In this document: positions 16,624 to 25,400 of the stretch, one piece after another
Layout: the number at the start of each line of letters is the position of its first letter
Position numbering within the stretch: the stretch's first letter is position 1
Origin: an archaeon
GTDB lineage: Archaea > Nanobdellota > Nanobdellia > Woesearchaeales > ARS49
Direction: 5' to 3'
NCBI GenBank assembly: GCA_020051845.1
Contig: JAGVQG010000060.1
Span: forward strand, 1-48,939
Length of the DNA stretch: 48,939 nucleotides
Position numbers and translations under genes: made by a program
The notes under the pieces: generated by a model
Seen by the model: only the letters and a program-made list of their open reading frames with translations
Told to the model about the DNA's origin: nothing
Databases searched by the model: none

Positions 16624-16674
16624 GTGCCTAAGGCTTTGCCTTGGCACACGCAACTTTGTTGCGTTGTGCCTAAG
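16624..16674. repeat. Chain of mutually exclusive hairpins upstream of MFS gene
   Basis: gtgcctaaggc (16624-16634) pairs with gccttggcac (16638-16647) across a ttt loop. The latter also belongs to cttggcacacgcaac (16640-16654), which pairs with gttgcgttgtgcctaag (16658-16674) across another ttt loop. The two foldings cannot coexist, as in attenuators. The same alternating-arm layout is seen in the DHS gene (28119-28157). Confidence 0.6.
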
Positions 16675-16693
16675 TAGCTTAATCATCAGATAT

Positions 16694-16705
16694 CTTTATA
16701 TATGG
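16694..16705 (+). promoter_or_regulatory. TATA box
   Basis: ctttatatatgg lies about 50 nt before GTG 16749, giving a leader that contains the AAGGTGA ribosome site. Confidence 0.45.
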
Positions 16706-16748
16706 CCTTTTATGGCAACGTCGAGAATCGATAGTCAAGGTGAGTACA

Positions 16749-17120
16749 GTGAGTGAAGTCCAAACACAAGAGCCTCTAGAGATGGTATTGCGATCCATTA
16801 GTTGCCTCAAGCCTCGCAGGTGCGATGCGCTGCGAGTTGGTGGCATTGAGGTGCCTGTTTTTTCTTACGATCATGCTCGCTTGTTACGCCGCCAGGGAGA
16901 TATCGGCATACAGAAGCTTGATGCCATGCTTGTGCGGTTCGGTTTCCATTACAGGGCTGACTCGAACACGCCTGTTTTCGATGAACGGCTTGCGGAGAAT
17001 CCTGCGCAGGCTTTGTTGTTGCGTCGTTCTGAGCTGAATGGGTTCAGGCGGGTGGACACGCTGTACTTGCCAAGCGGCTCGCGTTACGGGATAGGCGCCA
17101 ATCAGAAGCAGAGCGCGTGA
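16749..17120 (+). CDS. Hypothetical basic protein
   Basis: A 123-residue, Arg-rich, Cys-containing soluble protein of unknown function. I prefer GTG 16749 to the track's GTG 16740 because AAGGTGAG lies five bases before the former. It contains DALRVGGIEVPVFSYDHARLLRR and a C-terminal VDTLYLPSGSRYGIG, with no recognised catalytic motif. It is divergent from the MFS gene and convergent with pyrB. Initiation at GTG and lack of a family match lower confidence, but the clear TATA and ribosome site support a real gene. Confidence 0.6.
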   Translation: MSEVQTQEPLEMVLRSISCLKPRRCDALRVGGIEVPVFSYDHARLLRRQGDIGIQKLDAMLVRFGFHYRADSNTPVFDERLAENPAQALLLRRSELNGFRRVDTLYLPSGSRYGIGANQKQSA

Positions 17121-17145
17121 GTCTTTGCGTGTGTCATTAAAAGTT

Positions 17146-18105
17146 TCACTTGTTGAGAAGATGTTCTAACAATGCCATTCTTGCGTAGAGTCCGTTCGAT
17201 GCCTGTCTGAAATAGGCGACTCTTGGGTCTTTGTTCTCGACCTCTACCGGCAGCGCTATCTCATCGACTTTTGGGAGTGGGTGCAGGATGCGCGCTTCTG
17301 GCCTGACTAGCTGGAGATTCTCCTGGTTGAGGATGAAATTGTCTTTTACTGGTTGATACGCCTTCAAATCTTCGGGTTTTATGCGTTCTTTCTGTACGCG
17401 GGTGAGATAGATGACATCGACATCGCCAAGCACCTGGTTGATGGCGCTCTTTTCATCCCACCTTATCTTGTGGCGGTCGAGGTATTCCTTGATGTCTTCT
17501 TTCATGCGGAATATATCGGGCGCGACGAACGTCACTGAGACGTCCTTGAACTTGCCTAGAAGATAGCAGAGTGAGCGCACCGTTCGGCCTGATGCAAGGT
17601 CGCCGACCATGGCGAACCGCAGTCCGTCCACATGGCCGAACTCGCGCTGTACAGTGTACAGGTCCAGCAGCGCCTGTGTCGGGTGCTGTCCTTTGCCGTC
17701 TCCTGCGTTTATGACAGGGACCTTGCTGAGCTTTGCCGCCCGCGCAGCCGCGCCTTCTTCGTAGTGCCTGATTACGACGCAATCAGCGTAGTCGTCGACT
17801 ATCCTTATCGTGTCCTCGATGGTCTCGCCCTTTATTGCCGAGGAGAAATCCCTCGCGTTCTCGCTTGTGATGACCTGGCCGCCGAGTCGCAGCATTGCCG
17901 ATTCGAAGCTCATGCGCGTTCGTGTGCTTGGCTCGTAGAACAGCGTTGCCATGACTTTTCCACGAACTAACGGAGGTATCTTGTCTACTGGTTGATTCTG
18001 GAATCCATCCGCATTCGAGAAAAGTTCAGAAAGCAAGGTCTTGCTTAACTGCTGGCTTTCGACAAGATGTTGTAATCTTTCGAGATGTTGTTTTCGTTCG
18101 CTCAT
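17146..18105 (-). CDS. pyrB: Aspartate carbamoyltransferase catalytic subunit
   Basis: A 319-residue enzyme joining carbamoyl phosphate and aspartate in pyrimidine synthesis. The carbamoyl-phosphate loop FYEPSTRTRMSFESA (about 57-71), the VIRHYEEGAA segment, DGKGQHPTQALLD and the aspartate-site loop LHPLPKVDEI are all intact, and the length matches bacterial and archaeal PyrB. No regulatory pyrI gene is adjacent, although archaeal pyrB is often paired with it, so the enzyme may be unregulated or pyrI lies elsewhere. A TATA box about 29 nt before the ATG indicates a leaderless transcript. A UMP kinase for the end of the same pathway is at 31640. Confidence 0.97.
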   Translation of the reverse strand: MSERKQHLERLQHLVESQQLSKTLLSELFSNADGFQNQPVDKIPPLVRGKVMATLFYEPSTRTRMSFESAMLRLGGQVITSENARDFSSAIKGETIEDTIRIVDDYADCVVIRHYEEGAAARAAKLSKVPVINAGDGKGQHPTQALLDLYTVQREFGHVDGLRFAMVGDLASGRTVRSLCYLLGKFKDVSVTFVAPDIFRMKEDIKEYLDRHKIRWDEKSAINQVLGDVDVIYLTRVQKERIKPEDLKAYQPVKDNFILNQENLQLVRPEARILHPLPKVDEIALPVEVENKDPRVAYFRQASNGLYARMALLEHLLNK

Positions 18106-18128
18106 CTAAAATCTAAAAGTTGGAAAAG

Positions 18129-18139
18129 TATTATTTAAG
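18129..18139 (-). promoter_or_regulatory. TATA box of pyrB
   Basis: The minus strand reads cttaaataata, centred about 29 nt before the pyrB ATG (leaderless spacing). Confidence 0.55.
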
Positions 18140-18181
18140 GATGTGTGGTGTGCAGAATCTGTGACTTGTCGTGGGATAGAT

Positions 18182-19648
18182 TCACGCTTCGTCCATATGC
18201 CAGGAATCGGGTTGGTGGTATCTTTTGAAGTGTTTTTTGTATGATTCTTTCTGTCTGTCGTATTCCTTGTGTCCGATTCCCATGCTTTTGCAGATGCGCT
18301 TGTGTGGCAATGTGTGCAGGATGTTCTTCCTCCATCTTAGTGGCTCCATCCTGCGCTCGACGATATCTTCTATGGTGCATGCCATCTCGTGCTGGCAGAC
18401 GTATTCGATGCTGTTGGGCGCTGCCTTGCGTCCGAAAAGAAGCGGCGTCTTTTCTGTGGCGCATGGCTTCCATCTGTTCGCGTAATCGATCTTATCGAGC
18501 AGCTTCTGCGCCATCCTGCGGGCTATCGTGAGCTTTCCGCCGACAATCGTCACAAGTCCGGAATCGGAGATCTCGATGTGTTCGCCGCGGCTCGCGTCGC
18601 CCACGCTCCCATTTGTCCGCACAAGAGGTCTGAAGCCGCTGTATACATATTGTTGTTCGGCTTGCTTGATGCCGGTATGTATGAGTAGTAAGTCATTGTA
18701 TGCGCTTCCGAGCATCGCGGTGCCATCAGGACAAGGATCCAATGGCGCCCGTTTGGTCTCGTAATCAGTCGTTCCCAGTATGACTTTGCCATCCGGCCTT
18801 TTGATGAAGAACATCTGTCTGCCATCGTAATGGCTCTTGAAGACAAGGGTCTCCTTGAGGGGGATCTCGTCCGCGTTGAAGACGAGATGGACTCCGCTTG
18901 AGAGACGTACGATGCTCTTCGCTTTAGGGTCGTCCATTTTGCGCACGACGTCGACGCTTGGTCCTGTGGCGTTGACGATGATATTCGCCTTGAACTTGTA
19001 CTTGTGCCCTGTGAGGTGGTCTGTGATCTTTGCGCAGGTTATCCTGCCGTCATTCTTCACTAACGAGGTCACCATCGCATGGTTGATCGCGATTCCGCCT
19101 CTGTGGACTCCGTCCTTGATGGTCTCTAGGGTCAACCTGCTGTCAGTGCACCACGCGTCCCAGTAGGCGAGCCCTCCGACGAGTTTGTGGCTGCGCACCT
19201 TGGCGATATCGAGCATCTCTTCTTTCGAGATTCGTGCGTGCTTCTTTGTGTGGAAGCCAGATAGTAGTTCGTACAGGAAAAGCCCGAACCTTAGCGAGAG
19301 CATCGAAGTGCCGTCATAGACAGGTATGACGAACTTCATCGGCTTGACAAGCGCTGGATTCAACCGCAGTAGCAGGTCGCGCTCGTGGCAGCTTTCCCAT
19401 ACGGTCTTGAGATCGCCTGTCTTGATGTAGCGCAGGCCGCCGTGGACCAGCTGTGAGCTCGCGCTGCTCGTGCCTGATGCGAAATCGCGGCCTTCGACAA
19501 GGCAAGCGTTCATCCCTCGCATCACGGCATCCCTGAAGATGCTTGCGCCTGTTATTCCGCCGCCGATTATCAGTATGTCCCATTCTTGAGAGGCGAGCTT
19601 ATCGAACAATGATACTCGCGACTTCCTGTTGAAGTTCTCGAGTCCCAT
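18182..19648 (-). CDS. glpD: FAD-dependent glycerol-3-phosphate dehydrogenase
   Basis: A 488-residue flavoprotein oxidising glycerol 3-phosphate to dihydroxyacetone phosphate. The N-terminal FAD-binding motif is clear (DILIIGGGITGASIFRDAVMRG), followed by the family block GTSSASSQLVHGGLRYIKTGD, a second dinucleotide-type segment KANIIVNATGPSVD, and the active-site region ILGTTDYE and YSGFRPLVR. The C-terminal region is basic and His-rich. The start follows GAGGTAATC at normal spacing just after the stop of the kinase-methyltransferase fusion. It is the last gene of a three-gene operon with a lipid-kinase-like gene, which points to glycerol-phosphate or lipid metabolism. Glycerol use or lipid turnover are both possible. 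Confidence 0.93.
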   Translation of the reverse strand: MGLENFNRKSRVSLFDKLASQEWDILIIGGGITGASIFRDAVMRGMNACLVEGRDFASGTSSASSQLVHGGLRYIKTGDLKTVWESCHERDLLLRLNPALVKPMKFVIPVYDGTSMLSLRFGLFLYELLSGFHTKKHARISKEEMLDIAKVRSHKLVGGLAYWDAWCTDSRLTLETIKDGVHRGGIAINHAMVTSLVKNDGRITCAKITDHLTGHKYKFKANIIVNATGPSVDVVRKMDDPKAKSIVRLSSGVHLVFNADEIPLKETLVFKSHYDGRQMFFIKRPDGKVILGTTDYETKRAPLDPCPDGTAMLGSAYNDLLLIHTGIKQAEQQYVYSGFRPLVRTNGSVGDASRGEHIEISDSGLVTIVGGKLTIARRMAQKLLDKIDYANRWKPCATEKTPLLFGRKAAPNSIEYVCQHEMACTIEDIVERRMEPLRWRKNILHTLPHKRICKSMGIGHKEYDRQKESYKKHFKRYHQPDSWHMDEA

Positions 19649-19650
19649 GA

Positions 19651-21360
19651 TTACCTCGGTCGCGCAAGGACGACGTGGTTGATTCCGTTGTCGCCATCAA
19701 TCAATTTCGCGCGCAGTCCGTCGAAGCCTGCATAATCGACCAATGCCTTGAAGACTGTCGGTTGGTAGTAGCTTCCTTTGTACCCGACATAGCGGCCTGA
19801 ATAGGAATATGCGTGCGGCGTGAACGAGTCGGTCACGAAGACCCCGTCCTTTTTCACGACCGTGCCTAGCCATTTCAGGTGTCGTATCATGGCTGGCTTT
19901 GGCAGCCATCCTGAGAGTCCGACGAAGAGCGCCATGTTGAACGGCCCTTCCTTGCGGAGCTTCTGCCTGAACGAGTCCTTGGTCAGGTCTCCTTTGAAGA
20001 ACTTGAAGTTCATGCCTATCGTCGAAGCGCGTGAGCGCAGTTCATTCTCGAGCGCGCCGTGCGGATCAAGGTCTGCCGCGATGAAAGTGACTTTGCTCAT
20101 CAGTCCAGGATTCTTCCTCGCGATCGCTTCGAGCGGCCTGAAGATGTCGTACGCGAAGCCGCTTGGCGCGCTGAATATCGTGACTTTGCCTTTGCGCAAC
20201 CTGGATTCGATCTCGGGCTGTATCTCTTTGGTCAATATCTTGAGTCGGTTGTTCACTGCCTCGTGCAATGGATAGCCGAGGAATATCTTGTCGAGAATGC
20301 CTTGTCTTTCCTTGTCCTGGTCGTAGATTATCCGCATGCAGCCTGCGGAGTACCCTTCTCGCAGCAGAAGCCTGCCTTTCTCCGACATTATGAATGTGAG
20401 TTCGCGCCAGGAGCCGCGGTGCAGGTTCATCAAAAGGTATCTGACCATGTAATTGAATGTCAGCACTTTCTGCCAGAAGGATCTCTCTGACAATCCTGTT
20501 GTTGTGCCGAGCACCGCTCCGTGTCTGCGCTTTCCAGCAGCGACGACTTGCTTCCTCAATCTGTCCACGAGCGCAGACAGTGTCTGGCCGGGCGTCCTCT
20601 TGTCGACATTGATCGTGATCACCGTCGTCTTCGGCTTGTATATCTTCAGCGCATCGAGTGTCGTCAGATACATCTGCCTTGCTTGCGTCAGGTCTGCCAG
20701 ATTCTCGTGCAGGTCGACGCGCTCGCCGCGTCGGCCGATGCGGGCCACAGCCTCCTTTGGAGAAAGGTCGAGGAATATGACTACGTCAGGAAGCCAGGCT
20801 GCGCGTATCCCTGTCTTCTGGAAAAGACGTCGCAATCGGACGGCATCTTCAAGGCTTGGCAGTCTTGCCTTGCTATCGTCTGGCAATGCCTTGTCTTTGA
20901 GTATGTATGCGAACGCGGCCGCGAGATCCTTTGCTGTCGGGGCTTCTTTCTTCACTCCTTCGCTCGCTGGCCTGCGGTAGTTCGCCGCGCGTCCCATGGC
21001 GGACAACAACAGGTTGCCGTCGCTTACCATGGCTGTCGTTCCGTAGCTGTCGGCGAGTATCGAAGCTGAATGGTCCTGGAATGTCATGTGTGCGATCTTC
21101 AATATAGGATAGATCTTGCGGTTGTCGACCCATCTCTTCGCGGTGCGCTTGAGCCACATCGCTTTTCGTGCTAGGAAAGGGAGTCCATCTGGCATGAAGT
21201 CTGGTCCGAGGTGGTCCTCATCAACGCCGCTTATCCTGAAGGATTCTCCCGCACTTCCAGCTACTATGCCGAACTCTCCCGTCAGTATCGCCGGCAGCGA
21301 AGCGGTTATCGTGCTCTTGCCGCTGCCGTCGATGCCCAATACGCAGATTTGCAGTGTCAT
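19651..21360 (-). CDS. dTMP-kinase-like P-loop domain fused to methyltransferase-like domain
   Basis: A 569-residue two-domain protein. Residues 1 to about 240 are a thymidylate-kinase-like NTPase: Walker A GIDGSGKST near residue 7, PDVVIFLDLSPKEAVARIGRRG (a dTMP-kinase-like lid/core segment) and a following Tyr-containing helix. After a basic linker, the last 220 residues resemble a class I SAM-dependent methyltransferase: KVTIFSAPSGF as the glycine loop, TFIAADLDPHGALENELRSRA as the acidic strand-2 loop, and GVFVTDSFTPHAYSY near the end. The start at 21360 overlaps the previous stop as ATGA. The substrate is unknown; the lipid-kinase-like and GlpD neighbours hint at lipid or nucleotide-sugar chemistry. 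This domain pairing is not one I recognise as standard. Confidence 0.75.
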   Translation of the reverse strand: MTLQICVLGIDGSGKSTITASLPAILTGEFGIVAGSAGESFRISGVDEDHLGPDFMPDGLPFLARKAMWLKRTAKRWVDNRKIYPILKIAHMTFQDHSASILADSYGTTAMVSDGNLLLSAMGRAANYRRPASEGVKKEAPTAKDLAAAFAYILKDKALPDDSKARLPSLEDAVRLRRLFQKTGIRAAWLPDVVIFLDLSPKEAVARIGRRGERVDLHENLADLTQARQMYLTTLDALKIYKPKTTVITINVDKRTPGQTLSALVDRLRKQVVAAGKRRHGAVLGTTTGLSERSFWQKVLTFNYMVRYLLMNLHRGSWRELTFIMSEKGRLLLREGYSAGCMRIIYDQDKERQGILDKIFLGYPLHEAVNNRLKILTKEIQPEIESRLRKGKVTIFSAPSGFAYDIFRPLEAIARKNPGLMSKVTFIAADLDPHGALENELRSRASTIGMNFKFFKGDLTKDSFRQKLRKEGPFNMALFVGLSGWLPKPAMIRHLKWLGTVVKKDGVFVTDSFTPHAYSYSGRYVGYKGSYYQPTVFKALVDYAGFDGLRAKLIDGDNGINHVVLARPR

Positions 21361-22346
21361 TTCTCTCCTGTTATGAATGGCAACCTTCCTGCGCAACCTA
21401 GGGATAGTCGTCCATTAAAGGTTTCCGGGTCTTCGTCCAGGAAGAACTCGTGGGTGCCTTTCTCTTCGATTGTCAGTATGTCGTTTGTCGTCAGATTGAT
21501 GTCTATGGCCCTTCGGCTGACGAAGCGCGGCGCGATCACGAGAAGCAACGCCGAGCTGGGCTTCCATGGTATCAGGTGCGCGCTCACGCTTGGCGGCTTG
21601 CCGGATGCTGTCGGATTGAATGGTAGTTTGTTCAATGGGAATGTCATTATCGCGCCCGCGAGAAGTCTGATATCGTTGTGTTTGTGGCGTATCGTGATTG
21701 TTATGTCATCGGAGCATCTGGGCGTGAACGTGCAGCCTATGCACCTGATCAGCAGCGCAACAGGATATTCCAACAGTGTGACTTTCTCGATTCCGATCAT
21801 GTCTCCGAGGAATCTCCGCGTCCTTTCGTATCTCTCGTGCCATCTTGCGAGGTCGCCAGGCACTTTTCCGAACTGTCCGAGGCCGCAGAGCGTCGCACCG
21901 TAGAGGATTCTCTTGTTGTGCTGCGCCTGTATTATCGGGTGCATTGTCGTTCGTCGGTTCTTGATGCCGTCCGCGATCATGTCTATTCCCTTGAGTGGAT
22001 CTTTAGGTATGCCGAAGTGCTTCGCGAGAACGTTGCCTGATCCGAGACGAAGTTGCGCGAGCGTGACGCTGTTGTCCTTCAAAGCGGCAGGTCGCTTCCT
22101 GCAGACAGCCTCGACGACCGCTCGCAGCGTGCCGCCTCCGCCTGCGACGATTATCGCGACAGGGCATTTGTTCGATCTCAGGAATTCGGTCGTCACCTGT
22201 GTGACTTGCGCATGGCCTTCGGTGCTTTCGGCGTCGACTTCCTGGCCAATGCGTCCTTCCAGCCTGCGTCTAAGCTTCTCGAGCAGCGTGGTCTCCTGTC
22301 CAAGTCCTGCGGTCTTGTTGAGAATGAGGAGTGTGCGTTGTTTCAT
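21357..22346 (-). CDS. Diacylglycerol/sphingosine-kinase-like protein
   Basis: A 329-residue protein of the DAGK/LCB5 lipid kinase fold. It opens with the typical LLILNKTAGLGQ strand-loop and contains VAIIVAGGGGTLRAVVEAV, equal to the GGDGT nucleotide loop but with the Asp replaced by Gly. LRLGSGNVLAKHFGIP corresponds to the conserved substrate-side LPlGTgNdfA block. The start at 22346 is chosen because a minus-strand TATA (about 22379-22389) and GAGG lie just upstream; the longer track ORF runs through the promoter. Loss of the Asp may alter or weaken activity. It is first in an operon with the P-loop/methyltransferase fusion and GlpD. Confidence 0.82.
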   Translation of the reverse strand: MKQRTLLILNKTAGLGQETTLLEKLRRRLEGRIGQEVDAESTEGHAQVTQVTTEFLRSNKCPVAIIVAGGGGTLRAVVEAVCRKRPAALKDNSVTLAQLRLGSGNVLAKHFGIPKDPLKGIDMIADGIKNRRTTMHPIIQAQHNKRILYGATLCGLGQFGKVPGDLARWHERYERTRRFLGDMIGIEKVTLLEYPVALLIRCIGCTFTPRCSDDITITIRHKHNDIRLLAGAIMTFPLNKLPFNPTASGKPPSVSAHLIPWKPSSALLLVIAPRFVSRRAIDINLTTNDILTIEEKGTHEFFLDEDPETFNGRLSLGCAGRLPFITGEK

Positions 22347-22378
22347 CTGGCCTCTTTTGGATTGCTGTTGTGGTCTGG

Positions 22379-22389
22379 CTTTAAAAAGG
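22379..22389 (-). promoter_or_regulatory. TATA box of lipid-kinase operon
   Basis: The minus strand reads cctttttaaag about 38 nt before the ATG at 22346, giving a short leader with GAGG. Confidence 0.5.
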
Positions 22390-22457
22390 ATATCTTGGCA
22401 GCATCGCAAACCCTGAAGAAATATGTAACCACTATTAAGTGATTAATACTAGAAAGA

Positions 22458-22466
22458 TTTATAAAT
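22458..22466 (+). promoter_or_regulatory. TATA box of giant nuclease-like gene
   Basis: tttataaat is centred 27 nt before the ATG at 22489, so the transcript should be leaderless. Together with the minus-strand box at 22379-22389 it makes a divergent promoter. Confidence 0.65.
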
Positions 22467-22488
22467 GGCTCGTCAATAATAGGGGTCC

Positions 22489-25400
22489 ATGGAGCCGCGA
22501 ACCAATGCCCTTTTGGCAGGCATTATTGGTGCTGTCCAGAAGAAGAAGCTTGAGGAGATAGTGCTGGGTCTGATAGACGCGCCTCTGGGCCAGATGGACT
22601 TGCGCACGCGGCAGTATCTTGAGATTGCGCAACAGAATGACTGGGAAGATATCGCTTGGCTTCTGAAAGAGCATCTTGTTGAACTCAAATTGGCTGAGAT
22701 GGATGCAATCAAGGTCAAGCAGGAGACTGGTCGCGACCAGGCGGAGATGCGGCTCGAGGATTATCTTATCTCAGATTGTCACCTTGCCATGATAGATCCT
22801 GCATTGCGTTTCATCGATCATCAAGTGGCTATAGCTGGCGGTCTGCGCGTGGATGTGTATGCCCGTGACTCTGTCCGCAATGATAATGTCAAGATCGAAC
22901 TCAAGTCGCACCTCAACACAGAGTCGGCTGACAAGCAGATCGACCAGCTGAGGCGCTACCTCAACGACAAACCAGGAGAACGCGTCTACTTCGTCGCGCA
23001 CAAGATCAACGGCAAGGTCTTCACCACGTTCGCCGATGAGATTCGGTCAGGTCGAATGCGCTTCTTCAAGTATGATGGAACCCAGCCTGACCTGAGGATT
23101 ACCGAGGTCACCGAGGAAGCGGTGCGCAATGACAAGTCCCTTGTCGAGATACAGAAAGCCTACAAATCGAAGAAGGTGAAATCCGCCGATCCGAATGTCG
23201 TTAGGTCTTCGATTCTTTCTAACGGATACGCAAAGAAGACAATGAATGGATCCGCGCCTGAAGCGTCGGAGACGCAAGTCGTTGCAGAACTAACACATGC
23301 AGTGGTCGAAGTCATGAAACCGGAGAGAATTTCCGCAAAGTCGGACGATCAGGTCCGAGCAGATGCGCCCATGTCAACAGGACCGGATATCGATCGGCTG
23401 GAGGAATTGTTCCGTGATCCTGAGAGACAGTCGTCCACAGAATCACTTGCGTTCGCGATTGCCGCTAGGCCATACTCCGACTCGGACGAGATATTGAAGT
23501 ATCTTGGAGACAATCTTGGCGCGCATTTCAAGAACGATGGGGCTGCGGCAAAGCGTTACGATCAGTCTCACAAAGCAGCGGATAATGCGTTGAAGAAACA
23601 TAGCAGGACACTAATCGGTGGTTTTGCAACGCTCGGAAAGCTCATCGCATCTGGCGGATTTCTGGAGAAAGGCAGCGCGGTTATACGGTCACTTGTCGCC
23701 TCCACAACAGAGTATTTCGAGAATGAGGATTATGCGCACATCCGTAAGGTCCACAAGGATGTGCTTGCCGGAGCGAAAGGTATCATGCCGGAACGCTGGT
23801 TTTCGTTCAGGGAAGGCGCAATTGATCGCATCCTGATGCAGTACTTGAAGACGTTTGACGATTGTGCTCACGCGCTCGACGATATGGACCATGATATCGC
23901 TCGGCAGTATGTGCGTGAACACAAGGAGATATCGGATTGCGTGCTTGATATGGGAGATTACACCATAGATGAACCGATCCTGTTGCAGTTCATGCTTCAC
24001 GACCACCACTACTATTGGCACGCGGCCAGACGCATCGTATCGAAATCGGTCGATCACTCGTCTACTGGTGGCAAAGACGGATTCAGTATGATGTACAACT
24101 ACTTGTTGGGCGACATCACCAAATATCGCGAACCGCCTTCGGTTATTGCCGGCAAGGATACGACGAGGCATCTCATGAAGGCGGCGAACAGGTCCGTGGT
24201 TGGAGATGTTGAGAAGCTCATGGATCCCCCTACTTACACTGCTATGAATTTGAACGGTATTATTTCGCACATCAATCCTCTAAGTGCGGCAAGGTCGAAA
24301 TCCGTGTATGAAACATTGATCAAGCAGATCGTGGAAATCAACAAAGATTGCAAGTTGAACAATCAATTGCATGTGGCCCTTTCTTCGAGGATGGCCGTGC
24401 CTTGTGGCATGGATCGTTTCAGCGAGAACATTGATATGATAAAAGACACGCTCGACGATCTCGTCAACCACCAAAAAACCGTGGTCAAAAAGGGCCCTGT
24501 GCGAAAGGCCATGCTGCTCAATGAAAGACATTTGCCAGATGTTTGTCATAACATCACTCCTTCTCTCAAATATCTCGAAGCGCTGGAATCGCCCGAACAA
24601 CACGTGATATCTGGCTTCCTGAGGATGCGTCTCCACCGGGCGAAGGTCATTGCTGAGTGCAATAAAGAACTGGCGTACACATACTTCTTCAGCCTCTCTC
24701 CCACCAGCGCGGGTTTGGTGTTGATGAATTGCGTGCGTGACAATCAATCTTTGTGGCCTGAACGGGCAATGCTCAGGAGATATGTTGATCTCGATGATGA
24801 GATGTTCCTGGGCGCGCTCGCGCACATAAGAACAGCGGATGGTCGTTCTGTGCATGATTGCATCGAAGATATCGTCGAAAATCCGTCACCCGCGGCAACG
24901 CAGTCCAATGCCGCGCCTGTCGTGACTGCGACGGTTGTCACCCCTGGGTCTGTCGAACCATTATATTCGCTCGATCAGGTGTTGATCGCTAGATTGAAGG
25001 GTGATACGACTGAGAGTATGAAGCAACGCGTGAGATACTTCGCTGAACAGGTCGAGGGTCTTGGCAAGCCCGCACAGGAAATCGGCGACATCCTCCTGAA
25101 GTCCGAGTTCAGCCACAACATGAAGCGCAAGGAGACAAGGTTGAGTGAGCTGGGCCTGTATTCATTCTTTGATGATATCTTTGTCACTCTCAAGAATGGT
25201 GCTGCATTGACATCTAAGCAGGTGGACAGGATTTACTCGTCCATCATGCAGGATGGTCCGGATGCGCGCAAGGAAGATGATGTCCCGTCTGCGAACGGCA
25301 AGGTCATCGTCGTGCGCGCCGATGCGATGAGGATCATCGAACATTTGGAGAATCCTCATAGCTACAAGCTTTTGATGGATGACTGCCTTAAATCCAGCGC

